The notes under the pieces were generated by a model, which saw only the letters and a program-made list of their open reading frames with translations, was not told the origin of the DNA and did no database searches. Shown in pieces: positions 7,072 through 14,332 of a stretch of 14,332 nt of DNA. Origin of the DNA: Mailhella sp. (GTDB taxonomy: Bacteria > Desulfobacterota > Desulfovibrionia > Desulfovibrionales > Desulfovibrionaceae); NCBI GenBank assembly GCA_020024815.1, contig JAHHTE010000036.1, positions 1 to 14,332 of the forward strand, read 5' to 3'. Each line of letters begins with the position of its first letter. Within the stretch, counting starts at the first letter, position 1. A program made the translations under genes and the position numbers.

Positions 7072-7087
7072 AAAAATTTTATATAGT
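7059..7087 (+). promoter_or_regulatory. Sigma-70-type promoter of the fur-like gene
   Basis: TTGACT (7059-7064) and TATAGT (7082-7087) are spaced by exactly 17 bases, each matching the consensus at five of six positions. The predicted start of transcription, around 7094, leaves a leader of about 27 bases before ATG 7121. It is the best promoter seen in the window. Confidence 0.7.
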
Positions 7088-7120
7088 TTTCTTTATACTT
7101 TTAATTTGTTGGATTTTGAT

Positions 7121-7612
7121 ATGCAAAAGAATACAGAAAAAAAGCCTTGTAGTAAAACAGCGGAAGATGGCATTAATAATCTTCTTTTGCTTATGGATCA
7201 ACGAGGTTTAAATACTACTAAGCAAAGAGTGAATATTGCTAAAATATTTTTTAGCATGGTAGGACACCACTCTTTAGAGGAAATTTATCAAGAAGTTCAT
7301 AAAAAACACCCAAGTATTGGTCAAACAACTGTATATAGAACTGTAAAGTTAATGTGTGATGTTGGGCTAGCGGAAGAACTTCATGTGGGAGAGGGATTTG
7401 CACGGTACGAAGTTGTAACTTCAAAACAACACCATGACCATTTAGTTTGCAAAGAATGTGGTAAAACAGTTGAATTTACTTCACCAGAAGTAGAAAAAAT
7501 TCAAAATGATTTAGCTACAAAAAATGGTTTTGTTCTTTTAGATCATCATCATATTTTATTGGGGATTTGTGATGATTGCCGTAAAAAAATTAATTTTGGA
7601 ACATTAAAATAA
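7121..7612 (+). CDS. fur: Fur-family metal-dependent transcriptional regulator
   Basis: This is a Fur-superfamily DNA-binding repressor, 163 residues from ATG 7121. The winged helix covers about residues 18-95, with GLNTTKQRVNIAKIF and the recognition-helix segment IGQTTVYRTVKLM. The dimer domain has HHDH (104-107), a CxxC pair (C110, C113), E125, H142-H144 and a second CxxC (C150, C153), the usual regulatory and structural metal ligands. A Glu rather than the PerR-type Asp in the later ligand position favours Fur over PerR, but Zur or another branch cannot be excluded by eye. The open frame extends to TTG 7106, but GGA at 7111-7113 sits seven bases before ATG 7121, so that start is preferred. 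It is divergent from the purine permease and monocistronic; hairpins follow. An inverted repeat over its promoter allows autoregulation. Confidence 0.85.
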   Translation: MQKNTEKKPCSKTAEDGINNLLLLMDQRGLNTTKQRVNIAKIFFSMVGHHSLEEIYQEVHKKHPSIGQTTVYRTVKLMCDVGLAEELHVGEGFARYEVVTSKQHHDHLVCKECGKTVEFTSPEVEKIQNDLATKNGFVLLDHHHILLGICDDCRKKINFGTLK

Positions 7613-7639
7613 GTTTACTTTGTTTATGAAAATTTTTTT

Positions 7640-7671
7640 AGGGAGGAAACGTTAGTAAAAGTTTTCGCCCT
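7640..7671 (+). repeat. Diverged hairpin A copy downstream of fur
   Basis: The arms 7640-7653 and 7658-7671 pair with two mismatches and one G-T wobble, and a T-run (7633-7639) lies immediately 5' as in the other copies. The stem core GGGAGGAAAC / GTTTTCGCCC resembles the element at 14284-14314. The pyrimidine spacer after it is degenerate. It starts 28 bases after the fur stop. Confidence 0.5.
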
Positions 7672-7726
7672 ATATCCTTTTTTACTTTATTATTGGTTTT
7701 CTTTTTTGAATTATTTAGGTTGAATT

Positions 7727-7764
7727 AACAAAAACACATTTTGTACGCAAAATGTGTTTTTGTT
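7727..7764. terminator. Perfect 17-bp hairpin, bidirectional terminator (hairpin B, copy 2)
   Basis: The arms 7727-7743 and 7748-7764 are perfectly complementary around a TACG loop. The descending arm GTGTTTTTGTTT gives a T-rich 3' side on the + strand, and the symmetric structure does the same on the - strand. It is the likely terminator of the fur transcript. Its TTTTG-CGTA-CAAAA core, read on the - strand, matches hairpin B at 3909-3934. Confidence 0.75.
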
Positions 7765-7820
7765 TAAAAAGTTTTGAAAAGAAGGCTTGAGAGAAAAGTT
7801 TTTTAAAACTTGTTTCTCAA
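7727..7820 (-). repeat. Composite two-hairpin element, copy 2 (complete, - orientation)
   Basis: Read on the - strand, hairpin A (7820-7806 with 7801-7787) is followed by the spacer with CAAAACTTTTTAA (starting at 7776), then hairpin B (7764-7727). This is the same order and nearly the same spacing as copy 1: the C of CAAAAC lies 11 bases past the end of hairpin A in both. A T-run again lies on the 5' side of A in element orientation. No - strand gene ends here, so in this orientation it is not an ordinary 3' terminator. Confidence 0.6.
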
Positions 7821-7862
7821 AAAATAAAAACTAAAAAATAATTTCATACCTTTTTGTTTTAC

Positions 7863-7891
7863 TTGCGGAATAAAGGGTTTTATACTATCAT
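7863..7891 (+). promoter_or_regulatory. Candidate promoter of the ispB-purSL-argD-leuB operon
   Basis: TTGCGG (7863-7868) and TATCAT (7886-7891) are spaced by 17 bases, and TATACT at 7881-7886 overlaps. The expected transcription start near 7898 falls after all the hairpins and about 29 bases before ATG 7927, consistent with that choice of start codon. Confidence 0.4.
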
Positions 7892-7926
7892 TCTTCATTG
7901 AAATTGTGCTTCATAAAGAGAATAAT

Positions 7927-8946
7927 ATGAAAGAATTTGCAAAAGCTGTGCTAGGCTTTCAAGAACCAGTTACAAAAGCATTACAAAATACTATTTTAAC
8001 AATGCCACAAAGTGTGCAAAAAATAGCTGAATATGCTTTACTTTCGGGGGGAAAACGCTTACGCCCATGTCTTACTCTTATTTGGTATAATATGCTAAAA
8101 GGGGCAAATCCAATTCAACATTCAACATTATCTATTTATGATTCTGCTATTGTTTTAGAAATGTTTCATGTTGCAAGTTTATTGCATGATGATGTGCTTG
8201 ATGATGCTGATTTACGTAGAGGCAAAGAATCTGCTCATATAAAATTTGGTATTCGTCCTTGTCTTTTAGCTGGTGATGCTTTGCTTGCAACAGGTAATAA
8301 ACTTATGGCAGAATTTCAAAATGTAGCATTAATGAGTGTTATTTCTGATGCCTTATTAAAAACTGCTAATGGGGAAATTGAAGAAATAGAATTAGCAGGT
8401 AAAGTACCAAGCCATGAACAAGAATATCTTTCTGTTATTGAAGGAAAAACAGCTTGGATTATTCGCTCTGCTTGTCTTGTTGGGGCTATTATGGCAGGTG
8501 CAAGCAAAGAAGATCAAGAAAAAGCTGCTAATTATGGTTTAAATCTTGGTATGGCGTTTCAAATAGTAGATGATGCTTTAGATTTTTCTGATGAAAGTAT
8601 AATAGGAAAGCCAGCTGGTGGTGATTTACGAGAAAGAAAATGCACACCACCTATTTTTATGTATCTTCAATCATTAACAAAAGAAGAACAACAAGAATTT
8701 ATAGAAAAATTTTCTGTTTTACCAAGTCCTATTTTTGAACACCAAAAACAAGAAAAAATAGGTTTTACTGAACAAGAATTAGCTGAAATTACTCAAAAAA
8801 TTATTCAAGCAAAATATCCTGAAAAAACTCGTGAATTAGCTAGTAAATATTTACAAAAAGCTGAAGAAAGTTTGCATGATTTTACAGGACAAAATAAAGA
8901 ACTTTTATTAGAAGCATTAGAATACGTTCGTTCTAGAAATAAATAG
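7927..8946 (+). CDS. ispB: Long-chain all-trans polyprenyl diphosphate synthase
   Basis: This enzyme elongates farnesyl diphosphate with isopentenyl diphosphate, most likely making the side chain of menaquinone. From ATG 7927 it is 339 residues. Visible family motifs are GGKRLRP (41-47), the first aspartate-rich motif DDVLDD (88-93), K174-T175, the second aspartate-rich motif DDALD (215-219) and GKPAGGDLRERK (227-238). The residue five before the first motif is a small Ala (HVASLLHDD), not the bulky aromatic of farnesyl or geranylgeranyl synthases, so a long product is expected; chain length is not decidable. GTG 7906 would add seven residues, but AAGAG at 7916-7920 places the start at 7927. 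It is the first gene of a compact + strand group, 33 bases before purSL. The symbol could equally be hepT-like or a solanesyl-type synthase. Confidence 0.85.
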   Translation: MKEFAKAVLGFQEPVTKALQNTILTMPQSVQKIAEYALLSGGKRLRPCLTLIWYNMLKGANPIQHSTLSIYDSAIVLEMFHVASLLHDDVLDDADLRRGKESAHIKFGIRPCLLAGDALLATGNKLMAEFQNVALMSVISDALLKTANGEIEEIELAGKVPSHEQEYLSVIEGKTAWIIRSACLVGAIMAGASKEDQEKAANYGLNLGMAFQIVDDALDFSDESIIGKPAGGDLRERKCTPPIFMYLQSLTKEEQQEFIEKFSVLPSPIFEHQKQEKIGFTEQELAEITQKIIQAKYPEKTRELASKYLQKAEESLHDFTGQNKELLLEALEYVRSRNK

Positions 8947-8979
8947 CCACAATGGCATAAACCAAGAATAGGTGAATAT

Positions 8980-11973
8980 ATGAGTCTTTTGCGTTTGGAA
9001 ATTCGTGTAAAGGAAAATCAGCAAGATCCAGTAGGACATAGAGTTGCTGAAGAAATTAAAGAAGCATTAAATCTTTCTGTTGATAATGTGCGTATGGTAA
9101 AAGTGCTTACCATTGACGGCATTACAAAAGAAGAAGCAAATATTTTACTTGAAAAAGCAGCTTTGCATGACCCTGTTTTACAAAGTGCAAGTTTAGTTTC
9201 TGCTCCTTCTGATGCTGATTTTGTGCTTGAAGTAAATTTCCGTCCAGGTGTTACAGATAATGAAGGTAATACAGCAAGAAATACTGCTGCACTTGTACTT
9301 GGTAAAGAACGTTCTGCTTTAACTGTTTATACAGCAAAGCAGTACCATTTATGGGGAAAACTCACAAAGCAAGATGCTGAGCATATTGGTAAAGACTTAC
9401 TTGCTAATGAACTTATTGAACGTCTTCGTATAAAAACAAAAGAAGAATGGGCAAAAGAACCTGGTTTTGACGCTCAAGCATCTAAAGTTACAGGAAAGGC
9501 ATTAGATACAGTTAATATTATTCCACTTCTTTCAATGTCTGATGATGGGCTTATGGATTATAGCCGTAAAAATACTTTGGCATTAACTCTTGAAGAAATG
9601 CTTATTATCAAGAATTTTTACGCAAAAGAAGAAACAGCAAAAGAACGTGAAAAACTTGGTTTACCACAAAATCCAACTGATGCAGAACTTGAAGTTTTAG
9701 CCCAAACATGGTCTGAACACTGCAAGCACAAAATCTTTGCAGCACAAATTGAATATACTGATACTGTTACAGGCAAAACAGAAACCATTGATAGCCTATA
9801 CAAAACTTTTATTAAAAGCCCAACTGCAACGATTAGAAAACGTTTAGGTGAAAGAGATTTTTGTCGCTCTGTATTTAGTGATAATGCAGGGGTAATTGCT
9901 TTTAACAATGATTATGATGTTTGCATTAAAGTTGAAACACATAATAGCCCATCAGCTCTTGACCCTTATGGTGGAGCATTGACTGGTATTGTTGGGGTAA
10001 ACCGCGACCCAATGGGAACAGGTATGGGAGCAGAACTTGTATGTAATACAGATGTATTTTGCTTTGCATCACCTTTCCATGATGAAAAATTACCTTCTCG
10101 TTTATTGCACCCACGCCGTGTAATGGAAGGTGTGCGTAAAGGTGTTGAAGACGGTGGGAATAAGTCTGGTGTACCAACTGTAAATGGTGCTATTGTTTTT
10201 GATGAACGTTATCTTGGTAAACCATTAGTTTATTGTGGAACTATTGGGCTTATGCCTCGTATGCTACATGGTAAACCAGGTTATGAAAAAAGCCCTTGTG
10301 TTGGGGACGCTATTGTAATGACTGGCGGTCGTATTGGGAAAGACGGTATTCATGGAGCTACGTTCTCCTCTGAAGAATTACATGAAGGTTCTCCTGCTAC
10401 TGCAGTACAAATTGGCGATCCAATTACACAAAGAAAAATGTATGATTTTATTATGCGAGCTAGAGATTTAGGCTTGTATAATGCTATTACAGATAATGGT
10501 GCTGGTGGTCTTTCTTCTTCTGTTGGAGAAATGAGTGAGGCTACGGGTGGTTGCCGTTTAGATTTATCTAAAGCACCATTAAAATATGACGGTTTACAAC
10601 CTTGGGAAATTTTACTTTCTGAAGCACAAGAGCGTATGACTTTAGCCGTGCCACAAGCAAAGCTTGCAGAATTTTTAGCTCTTGCTAAACACATGGACGT
10701 TGAAGCTACCAATTTAGGTGAATTTACTGATAGTGGCTATTTTCATGTTGTATATGGTGAAAAACCAGTTGCAAGTCTTCCTATGGAATTTATGCATAAT
10801 GGTTTACCACAAATGAAGTTAAAAGCTGTTTGGAAAGATCAACAATCTGGTATGCAACCACAAATTGCAATGCCTGATACTGAAGATAAAGCAGAATTTC
10901 TTTTACAAATGCTTGGACGTTTAAATATTTGCAGTAAAGAAAATATTGTACGTCAATATGACCATGAAGTTCGTGGGGGTAGTGTTGTAAAGCCATTTGT
11001 AGGAAAAAATCAAGATGCACCAGCTGATGCAGGTGTTTTACGTCCTGTGCTTGAAGATGAGGCAGGCATTGTTATTTCAAATGGTATTTGTCCAAAATTT
11101 AGTGATTTTGATACATACCACATGATGGCAAATGCTCTTGATGAAGCTGTAAGAAATGCTGTTGCTGTTGGTGCTGACCCTGAACATATGGCAGGTTGTG
11201 ATAATTTCTGCTGGTGCGATCCTATTCAATCAGAAAAAACTCCTGACGGTGAATATAAATTGGCACAATTAGTGCGTGCTTGCCAAGCATTAGGACAATA
11301 TTGCTTAGATTATAGTGTTCCTTGTATTTCTGGTAAGGACTCCATGAAAAATGATTATATTGGGGACGGAAAGAAAATTTCTATTCCACCAACTGTGCTT
11401 TTTAGTGTTCTTGCTAAAATACATGATGTAAAAAATGCTGTAACCAGTGATTTTAAAAATGCTGGCGATAAAATTTATCTTTTAGGTTTAACTAAAAAAG
11501 AAATGGGTGGCAGTGAAGCTTTTGATGAATTAGGCATTAAAGGTGGACGTGTTCCTCAAGTAAATTCAAGTACAGCTCTTGCTCGTTATCGTGCATATCA
11601 TAAAGCTGTACAACAAAAGCTTGTTACAGCTTGCCATGACTTATCAGACGGTGGACTTGCTGTTGCTCTTGCTGAAATGTGCATGGGTGGGCTTTTGGGT
11701 GCAAAAGTTGACCTTGAAAAAGCTGGCAAAGAAAATGATATGACAAGCATGGAAATTCTTTATAGTGAATCTGCAAGCCGTTTACTTGTGAGCGTTGCTC
11801 CACAAAATGCAGGTGCTTTTGAATATCTTTTTGCTGGTGAATGTTATCAAATTGGTGAGGTTGTAGGTCAAGGCTTACAAGCAAACCTTAATGTATATAG
11901 GGAAAATAGCCTTGTATTTAGCCAAAATATTGAAGCTATGACAAAGGCATTTAAGAAAACCTTAAACGCATAA
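8980..11973 (+). CDS. purL: Phosphoribosylformylglycinamidine synthase subunit PurSL
   Basis: This is the ATP-dependent FGAM synthase step of purine synthesis (FGAR to FGAM). It is 997 residues long. The N-terminal ~110 residues resemble a PurS-type domain (LLRLEIRVKENQQDPVG at 3-19). They are followed by a helical linker and the first synthase half with TWSEHCKHK (243-251), HNSPSALDPYGG (321-332) and DGIHGATFS (455-463). The second half carries GKDSMKND (785-792). It ends at residue 997, with no glutamine amidotransferase domain, so it is shorter than the roughly 1,295-residue enzyme of E. coli and must take ammonia from a separate PurQ, not in this window. AGGTGA (8970-8975) precedes the ATG. 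It lies 33 bases after ispB and 10 before argD, so it is co-transcribed. Confidence 0.93.
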   Translation: MSLLRLEIRVKENQQDPVGHRVAEEIKEALNLSVDNVRMVKVLTIDGITKEEANILLEKAALHDPVLQSASLVSAPSDADFVLEVNFRPGVTDNEGNTARNTAALVLGKERSALTVYTAKQYHLWGKLTKQDAEHIGKDLLANELIERLRIKTKEEWAKEPGFDAQASKVTGKALDTVNIIPLLSMSDDGLMDYSRKNTLALTLEEMLIIKNFYAKEETAKEREKLGLPQNPTDAELEVLAQTWSEHCKHKIFAAQIEYTDTVTGKTETIDSLYKTFIKSPTATIRKRLGERDFCRSVFSDNAGVIAFNNDYDVCIKVETHNSPSALDPYGGALTGIVGVNRDPMGTGMGAELVCNTDVFCFASPFHDEKLPSRLLHPRRVMEGVRKGVEDGGNKSGVPTVNGAIVFDERYLGKPLVYCGTIGLMPRMLHGKPGYEKSPCVGDAIVMTGGRIGKDGIHGATFSSEELHEGSPATAVQIGDPITQRKMYDFIMRARDLGLYNAITDNGAGGLSSSVGEMSEATGGCRLDLSKAPLKYDGLQPWEILLSEAQERMTLAVPQAKLAEFLALAKHMDVEATNLGEFTDSGYFHVVYGEKPVASLPMEFMHNGLPQMKLKAVWKDQQSGMQPQIAMPDTEDKAEFLLQMLGRLNICSKENIVRQYDHEVRGGSVVKPFVGKNQDAPADAGVLRPVLEDEAGIVISNGICPKFSDFDTYHMMANALDEAVRNAVAVGADPEHMAGCDNFCWCDPIQSEKTPDGEYKLAQLVRACQALGQYCLDYSVPCISGKDSMKNDYIGDGKKISIPPTVLFSVLAKIHDVKNAVTSDFKNAGDKIYLLGLTKKEMGGSEAFDELGIKGGRVPQVNSSTALARYRAYHKAVQQKLVTACHDLSDGGLAVALAEMCMGGLLGAKVDLEKAGKENDMTSMEILYSESASRLLVSVAPQNAGAFEYLFAGECYQIGEVVGQGLQANLNVYRENSLVFSQNIEAMTKAFKKTLNA

Positions 11974-11983
11974 GTAGGGGATT

Positions 11984-13186
11984 ATGACACGTTTTGAGCA
12001 ATTAAAACAAAGGGAAGAAAATCTCTTATGCCGTACCTATGGTCGTTATCCTGTTAGTGTTGCAAGAGCAAAAGGTTGCAAACTTTGGGATATTGACGGC
12101 AAGGAATATTTAGATTTACTTGCTGGTATTGCTGTAACTTCCTTAGGGCATTGTAATGATGAAATTAGTGCTGTTATTGCAGAACAAGCACAAAAACTTG
12201 TTCATGTAAGCAATCTATTTTATCAAGAAGAACAATTAGAACTAGCAGAAAAACTTCTTGAAACTTGCCACATGGATAAAGTTTTCTTTTGTAATTCTGG
12301 TGCAGAAGCTAATGAAGCTGCGATTAAAATTGCTCGACGATATCAACAACGTGTTAAAAACCGTGAAGCTTTTGAAATTATTACTCTTGACCATGCTTTT
12401 CATGGCCGAACCCTTGCAACATTAGCTGCAACAGGACAAGAAAAATATCTTGACGGTTTTGCTCCTAAAACAGAAGGTTTTGTTCAAGTTGCTTGGAATG
12501 ATATAGAAGCTCTTGAAAAAGCTATTAATCCAAAAACAGCTGCCATTCATTTAGAAATTATTCAAGGTGAAGGTGGTATTAATTGCCTTAGTGCTGAATA
12601 TCTTGAAAAAGTTCAAGAACTTTGCCATAAACATGAGATTTTGTTTATGGTTGATGAAGTGCAAGCAGGACTTTGCAGAACAGGCAAATGGTGGGCTTTC
12701 CAGCATTTTAATATTAAGCCTGATGTTATCACAAATGCTAAAGCTCTTGCAAATGGTTTACCTCTTGGTTGTATGCTTACAACAAATGAAGTAAGTCAAG
12801 CTTTTGTTCCCGGTTCTCATGCTACTACTTTTGGTGGTGGAGCATTAGTAACTAAAGTAGGTGCAAAAGTTTTAGAGATTATGAAAAGAGATAATCTTTG
12901 TGAACAAGCAACACAACGTGGTAATTATTTAGAAGATAAAGTTATGGGATTAAAGTCCCCTTGGGTAAAAGAAGTACGTGGGCTTGGGCTTATGCGTGGC
13001 ATACAACTTACTTGTACCCCTGAAAGTGCCAAAGCTATTTGGGATAGTCTTATTGAAAAAGGAATTATTGTAAACCTTACGCAAGGTACTGTACTTCGTC
13101 TTATTCCTGCTTTGACTGTAACAGAAAAAGAACTTGATTATTTTATTGATACTCTTGCAGAATTATTGCAAAAAGTGGAGAAATAG
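11984..13186 (+). CDS. argD: Acetylornithine aminotransferase (class III PLP enzyme)
   Basis: This enzyme transaminates N-acetylglutamate semialdehyde to N-acetylornithine in arginine synthesis; many ArgD proteins also serve N-succinyl-diaminopimelate in lysine synthesis. It is 400 residues, a standard length. NSGAEANEAAIK (phosphate-cup region) lies at about residues 104-115 and HAFHGRTLA follows near 140. DEVQAGLCRTG begins at D224, the Asp that contacts the pyridine nitrogen of PLP. K253, in NAKALANGLPLG, is the expected Schiff-base lysine. AGGGG at 11976-11980 is only three bases from the ATG, a short spacing. It lies 10 bases after purSL and eight before leuB. Related ornithine or GABA transaminases share the fold, but the length and motifs fit ArgD best. 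Confidence 0.92.
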   Translation: MTRFEQLKQREENLLCRTYGRYPVSVARAKGCKLWDIDGKEYLDLLAGIAVTSLGHCNDEISAVIAEQAQKLVHVSNLFYQEEQLELAEKLLETCHMDKVFFCNSGAEANEAAIKIARRYQQRVKNREAFEIITLDHAFHGRTLATLAATGQEKYLDGFAPKTEGFVQVAWNDIEALEKAINPKTAAIHLEIIQGEGGINCLSAEYLEKVQELCHKHEILFMVDEVQAGLCRTGKWWAFQHFNIKPDVITNAKALANGLPLGCMLTTNEVSQAFVPGSHATTFGGGALVTKVGAKVLEIMKRDNLCEQATQRGNYLEDKVMGLKSPWVKEVRGLGLMRGIQLTCTPESAKAIWDSLIEKGIIVNLTQGTVLRLIPALTVTEKELDYFIDTLAELLQKVEK

Positions 13187-13194
13187 AGGCAGTT

Positions 13195-14268
13195 ATGAAA
13201 AAACATATTTGTGTAATGGCAGGGGACGGCATAGGCCCTGAAATTGTAAGTCAAGCATTACGTGTGCTTGATAAAGTTGCTGAAAAATTTGGACATGAAT
13301 TTACAAGAGAAGAAGCTCTTATTGGTGGTATTGCTATTGATAATACAGGCTCACCTCTTCCTGAAGCTACCATAGAAGCTTGCAAAAAAGCTGATGCAGT
13401 TCTTCTTGGTGCTGTTGGTGGTCCTAAATGGGATACTATTGATCCTGCTATTCGTCCAGAAAAAGGCTTGCTTGGTATTCGTAAGGCTTTAGGTTTATTT
13501 GCTAATCTTCGTCCTGCTCGTCTTTTACCAGAGCTTGCTGGTGCTTGTCTTTTACGTCCTGATATTGTGAAAGATGGACTTGATTTAATGGTAGTTCGTG
13601 AGCTTACTGGTGGTATTTATTTTGGTAAACCAGCAGGTACTGAAGTTCGAGACGGTAAACGTACTGGCTTTAATACTATGATTTACAATGAAGATGAAAT
13701 TCGCCGTATTGCCCATATTGCTTTTAAAGCTGCTATGAAACGTAAGAAAAAAGTTTGCTCTGTGGATAAAGCAAATGTTCTTGATGTAAGCCGTGTATGG
13801 CGTGAAGTTGTGATTGAAGTTGCTAAAGAATACCCAGAAGTAGAACTTAGCCATTTATATGTTGATAATGCAGCAATGCAACTTGTTCGCGATCCAAGTC
13901 AATTTGATGTTATTGTTACAGGAAATTTATTTGGTGATATTCTTTCCGATGAAGCATCAGTTATTACTGGTTCTATTGGTATGCTTGCCTCTGCAAGTCT
14001 TGGTACTGAATACGCAGGACTTTATGAGCCTATTCATGGTTCTGCTCCTGATATTGCAGGACAAGGTAAAGCAAATCCATTAGCAACAATTCTTTCTATT
14101 TCCATGATGTTGTTACATGAATTTGATCTTAAAGATGAAGCAATGTGCATTGAAAACGCTGTGCGTAAAACATTGCAAGACGGCTTTAGAACTGGTGATA
14201 TTATGGAAGAAGGTAAAATTCTTTGTAATACAACAGAAATAACTGATAAGGTTATTGAAAGATTATAA
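13195..14268 (+). CDS. leuB: 3-isopropylmalate dehydrogenase
   Basis: LeuB oxidises and decarboxylates 3-isopropylmalate with NAD+ in leucine synthesis. In organisms with CimA it also processes erythro-3-methyl-D-malate to 2-oxobutyrate for isoleucine. It is 357 residues, typical. The motifs seen are GDGIGPE (10-16), LGAVGGPKW, the RPARLLPEL arginine segment, K192 and D224 in the active site, the GNLFGDILSDEAS signature (243-255, with D248 and D252 as metal ligands) and EPIHGSAPDIAGQGKANP for NAD binding. AGAGG at 13185-13189 overlaps the argD stop, five bases before the ATG. It is the last gene of the operon; a hairpin begins 13 bases after the stop. The citramalate synthase about 9 kb upstream supports a double role. 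Tartrate or isocitrate dehydrogenase are unlikely alternatives. Confidence 0.95.
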   Translation: MKKHICVMAGDGIGPEIVSQALRVLDKVAEKFGHEFTREEALIGGIAIDNTGSPLPEATIEACKKADAVLLGAVGGPKWDTIDPAIRPEKGLLGIRKALGLFANLRPARLLPELAGACLLRPDIVKDGLDLMVVRELTGGIYFGKPAGTEVRDGKRTGFNTMIYNEDEIRRIAHIAFKAAMKRKKKVCSVDKANVLDVSRVWREVVIEVAKEYPEVELSHLYVDNAAMQLVRDPSQFDVIVTGNLFGDILSDEASVITGSIGMLASASLGTEYAGLYEPIHGSAPDIAGQGKANPLATILSISMMLLHEFDLKDEAMCIENAVRKTLQDGFRTGDIMEEGKILCNTTEITDKVIERL

Positions 14269-14281
14269 TTTTTATTCTTTT

Positions 14282-14332
14282 TAGGGGGAAAACTTTTGAA
14301 AAAGTTTCTCCCCCTAAAACCCCCTTACAAAA
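14282..14332 (+). repeat. Hairpin A copy after leuB, element truncated by window end
   Basis: The stem 14282-14296 with 14301-14316 carries a G5/C5 core and one bulged C (14308), with the loop TGAA. A T-rich run precedes it and the pyrimidine spacer follows. The window stops exactly at ACAAAA, the point where copies 1 and 2 continue CTTTTTAA. No T-tract directly follows the stem, so by itself it is not a canonical intrinsic terminator; hairpin B would lie beyond the window. Confidence 0.6.

Larger units (their letters stand above)
7613..7926. other. Hairpin-rich intergenic region between fur and the prenyl synthase gene
   Basis: The 314 bases hold no credible gene. They contain, left to right, a diverged hairpin A (7640-7671), a T-rich stretch, a perfect symmetric hairpin (7727-7764), an inverted hairpin A (7787-7820) and a promoter candidate (7863-7891). 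The overall plan is A, B, A-inverted: hairpin B is flanked by outward mirror copies. Confidence 0.7.

Noticed and set aside
8980..11973. PurSL as a truncated pseudogene lacking its glutaminase domain
   Set aside because: The frame is intact with all synthase motifs, and the absence of a C-terminal amidotransferase is the normal state for PurSL-type enzymes that use separate PurQ.
13..14332. tRNA, rRNA, CRISPR, IS or phage features
   Set aside because: No cloverleaf with CCA-type arms, no spaced direct-repeat array, and no transposase or integrase frame was found in any gap.

Overview
The window is a visibly AT-rich stretch of bacterial chromosome carrying ordinary housekeeping and biosynthetic genes. 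No phage, insertion sequence, CRISPR array or RNA gene was seen. The combination of tsaE, a lysC and cimA pair overlapping as TAATG, a PurS-PurL fusion (PurSL) without a glutaminase domain, and hairpin-rich gene ends most resembles Desulfovibrionaceae, and the low GC would suit a Lawsonia-like or other AT-rich gut member. That placement is inference from remembered gene order and protein style, not from a search.

Layout. An upstream gene outside the window ends in a long hairpin plus T-run (43-111). A + strand block follows: tsaE (tRNA t6A modification), lysC (aspartokinase) and cimA (citramalate synthase). From 3749 to 4042 there is a convergent intergenic region with three hairpins. Two - strand transporter genes come next, a MATE exporter (4043-5410) and an AzgA/PbuG-type purine permease (5652-6953). 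The permease is divergent from a + strand Fur-family regulator (7121-7612), which has a good promoter. A hairpin-rich spacer (7613-7926) leads into a tightly packed + strand operon: long-chain polyprenyl diphosphate synthase, purSL, argD and leuB. The operon ends in another hairpin cut by the window edge.

How the genes fit together. LysC starts the aspartate family. CimA makes citramalate, the pyruvate route to isoleucine, and LeuB is the dehydrogenase that the citramalate and leucine routes share, so cimA and leuB are pathway partners about 9 kb apart. PurSL makes purine precursors while the NCS2 permease can salvage bases. ArgD serves arginine and possibly lysine synthesis. The prenyl synthase probably makes the menaquinone side chain.

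Best leads. (1) lysC contains a perfect AGGAGG followed by an in-frame ATG at codon 247, placed to make a separate beta subunit of both ACT domains, as in Bacillus and Corynebacterium alpha2beta2 aspartokinases. (2) A previously unlabelled composite intergenic element recurs: a T-run, hairpin A, a spacer containing CAAAACTTTTTAA, then a second hairpin B with a TTTTG-CGT(G/A)-CAAAA core. Two whole copies in opposite orientations and two partial or diverged copies lie behind cimA, fur and leuB.
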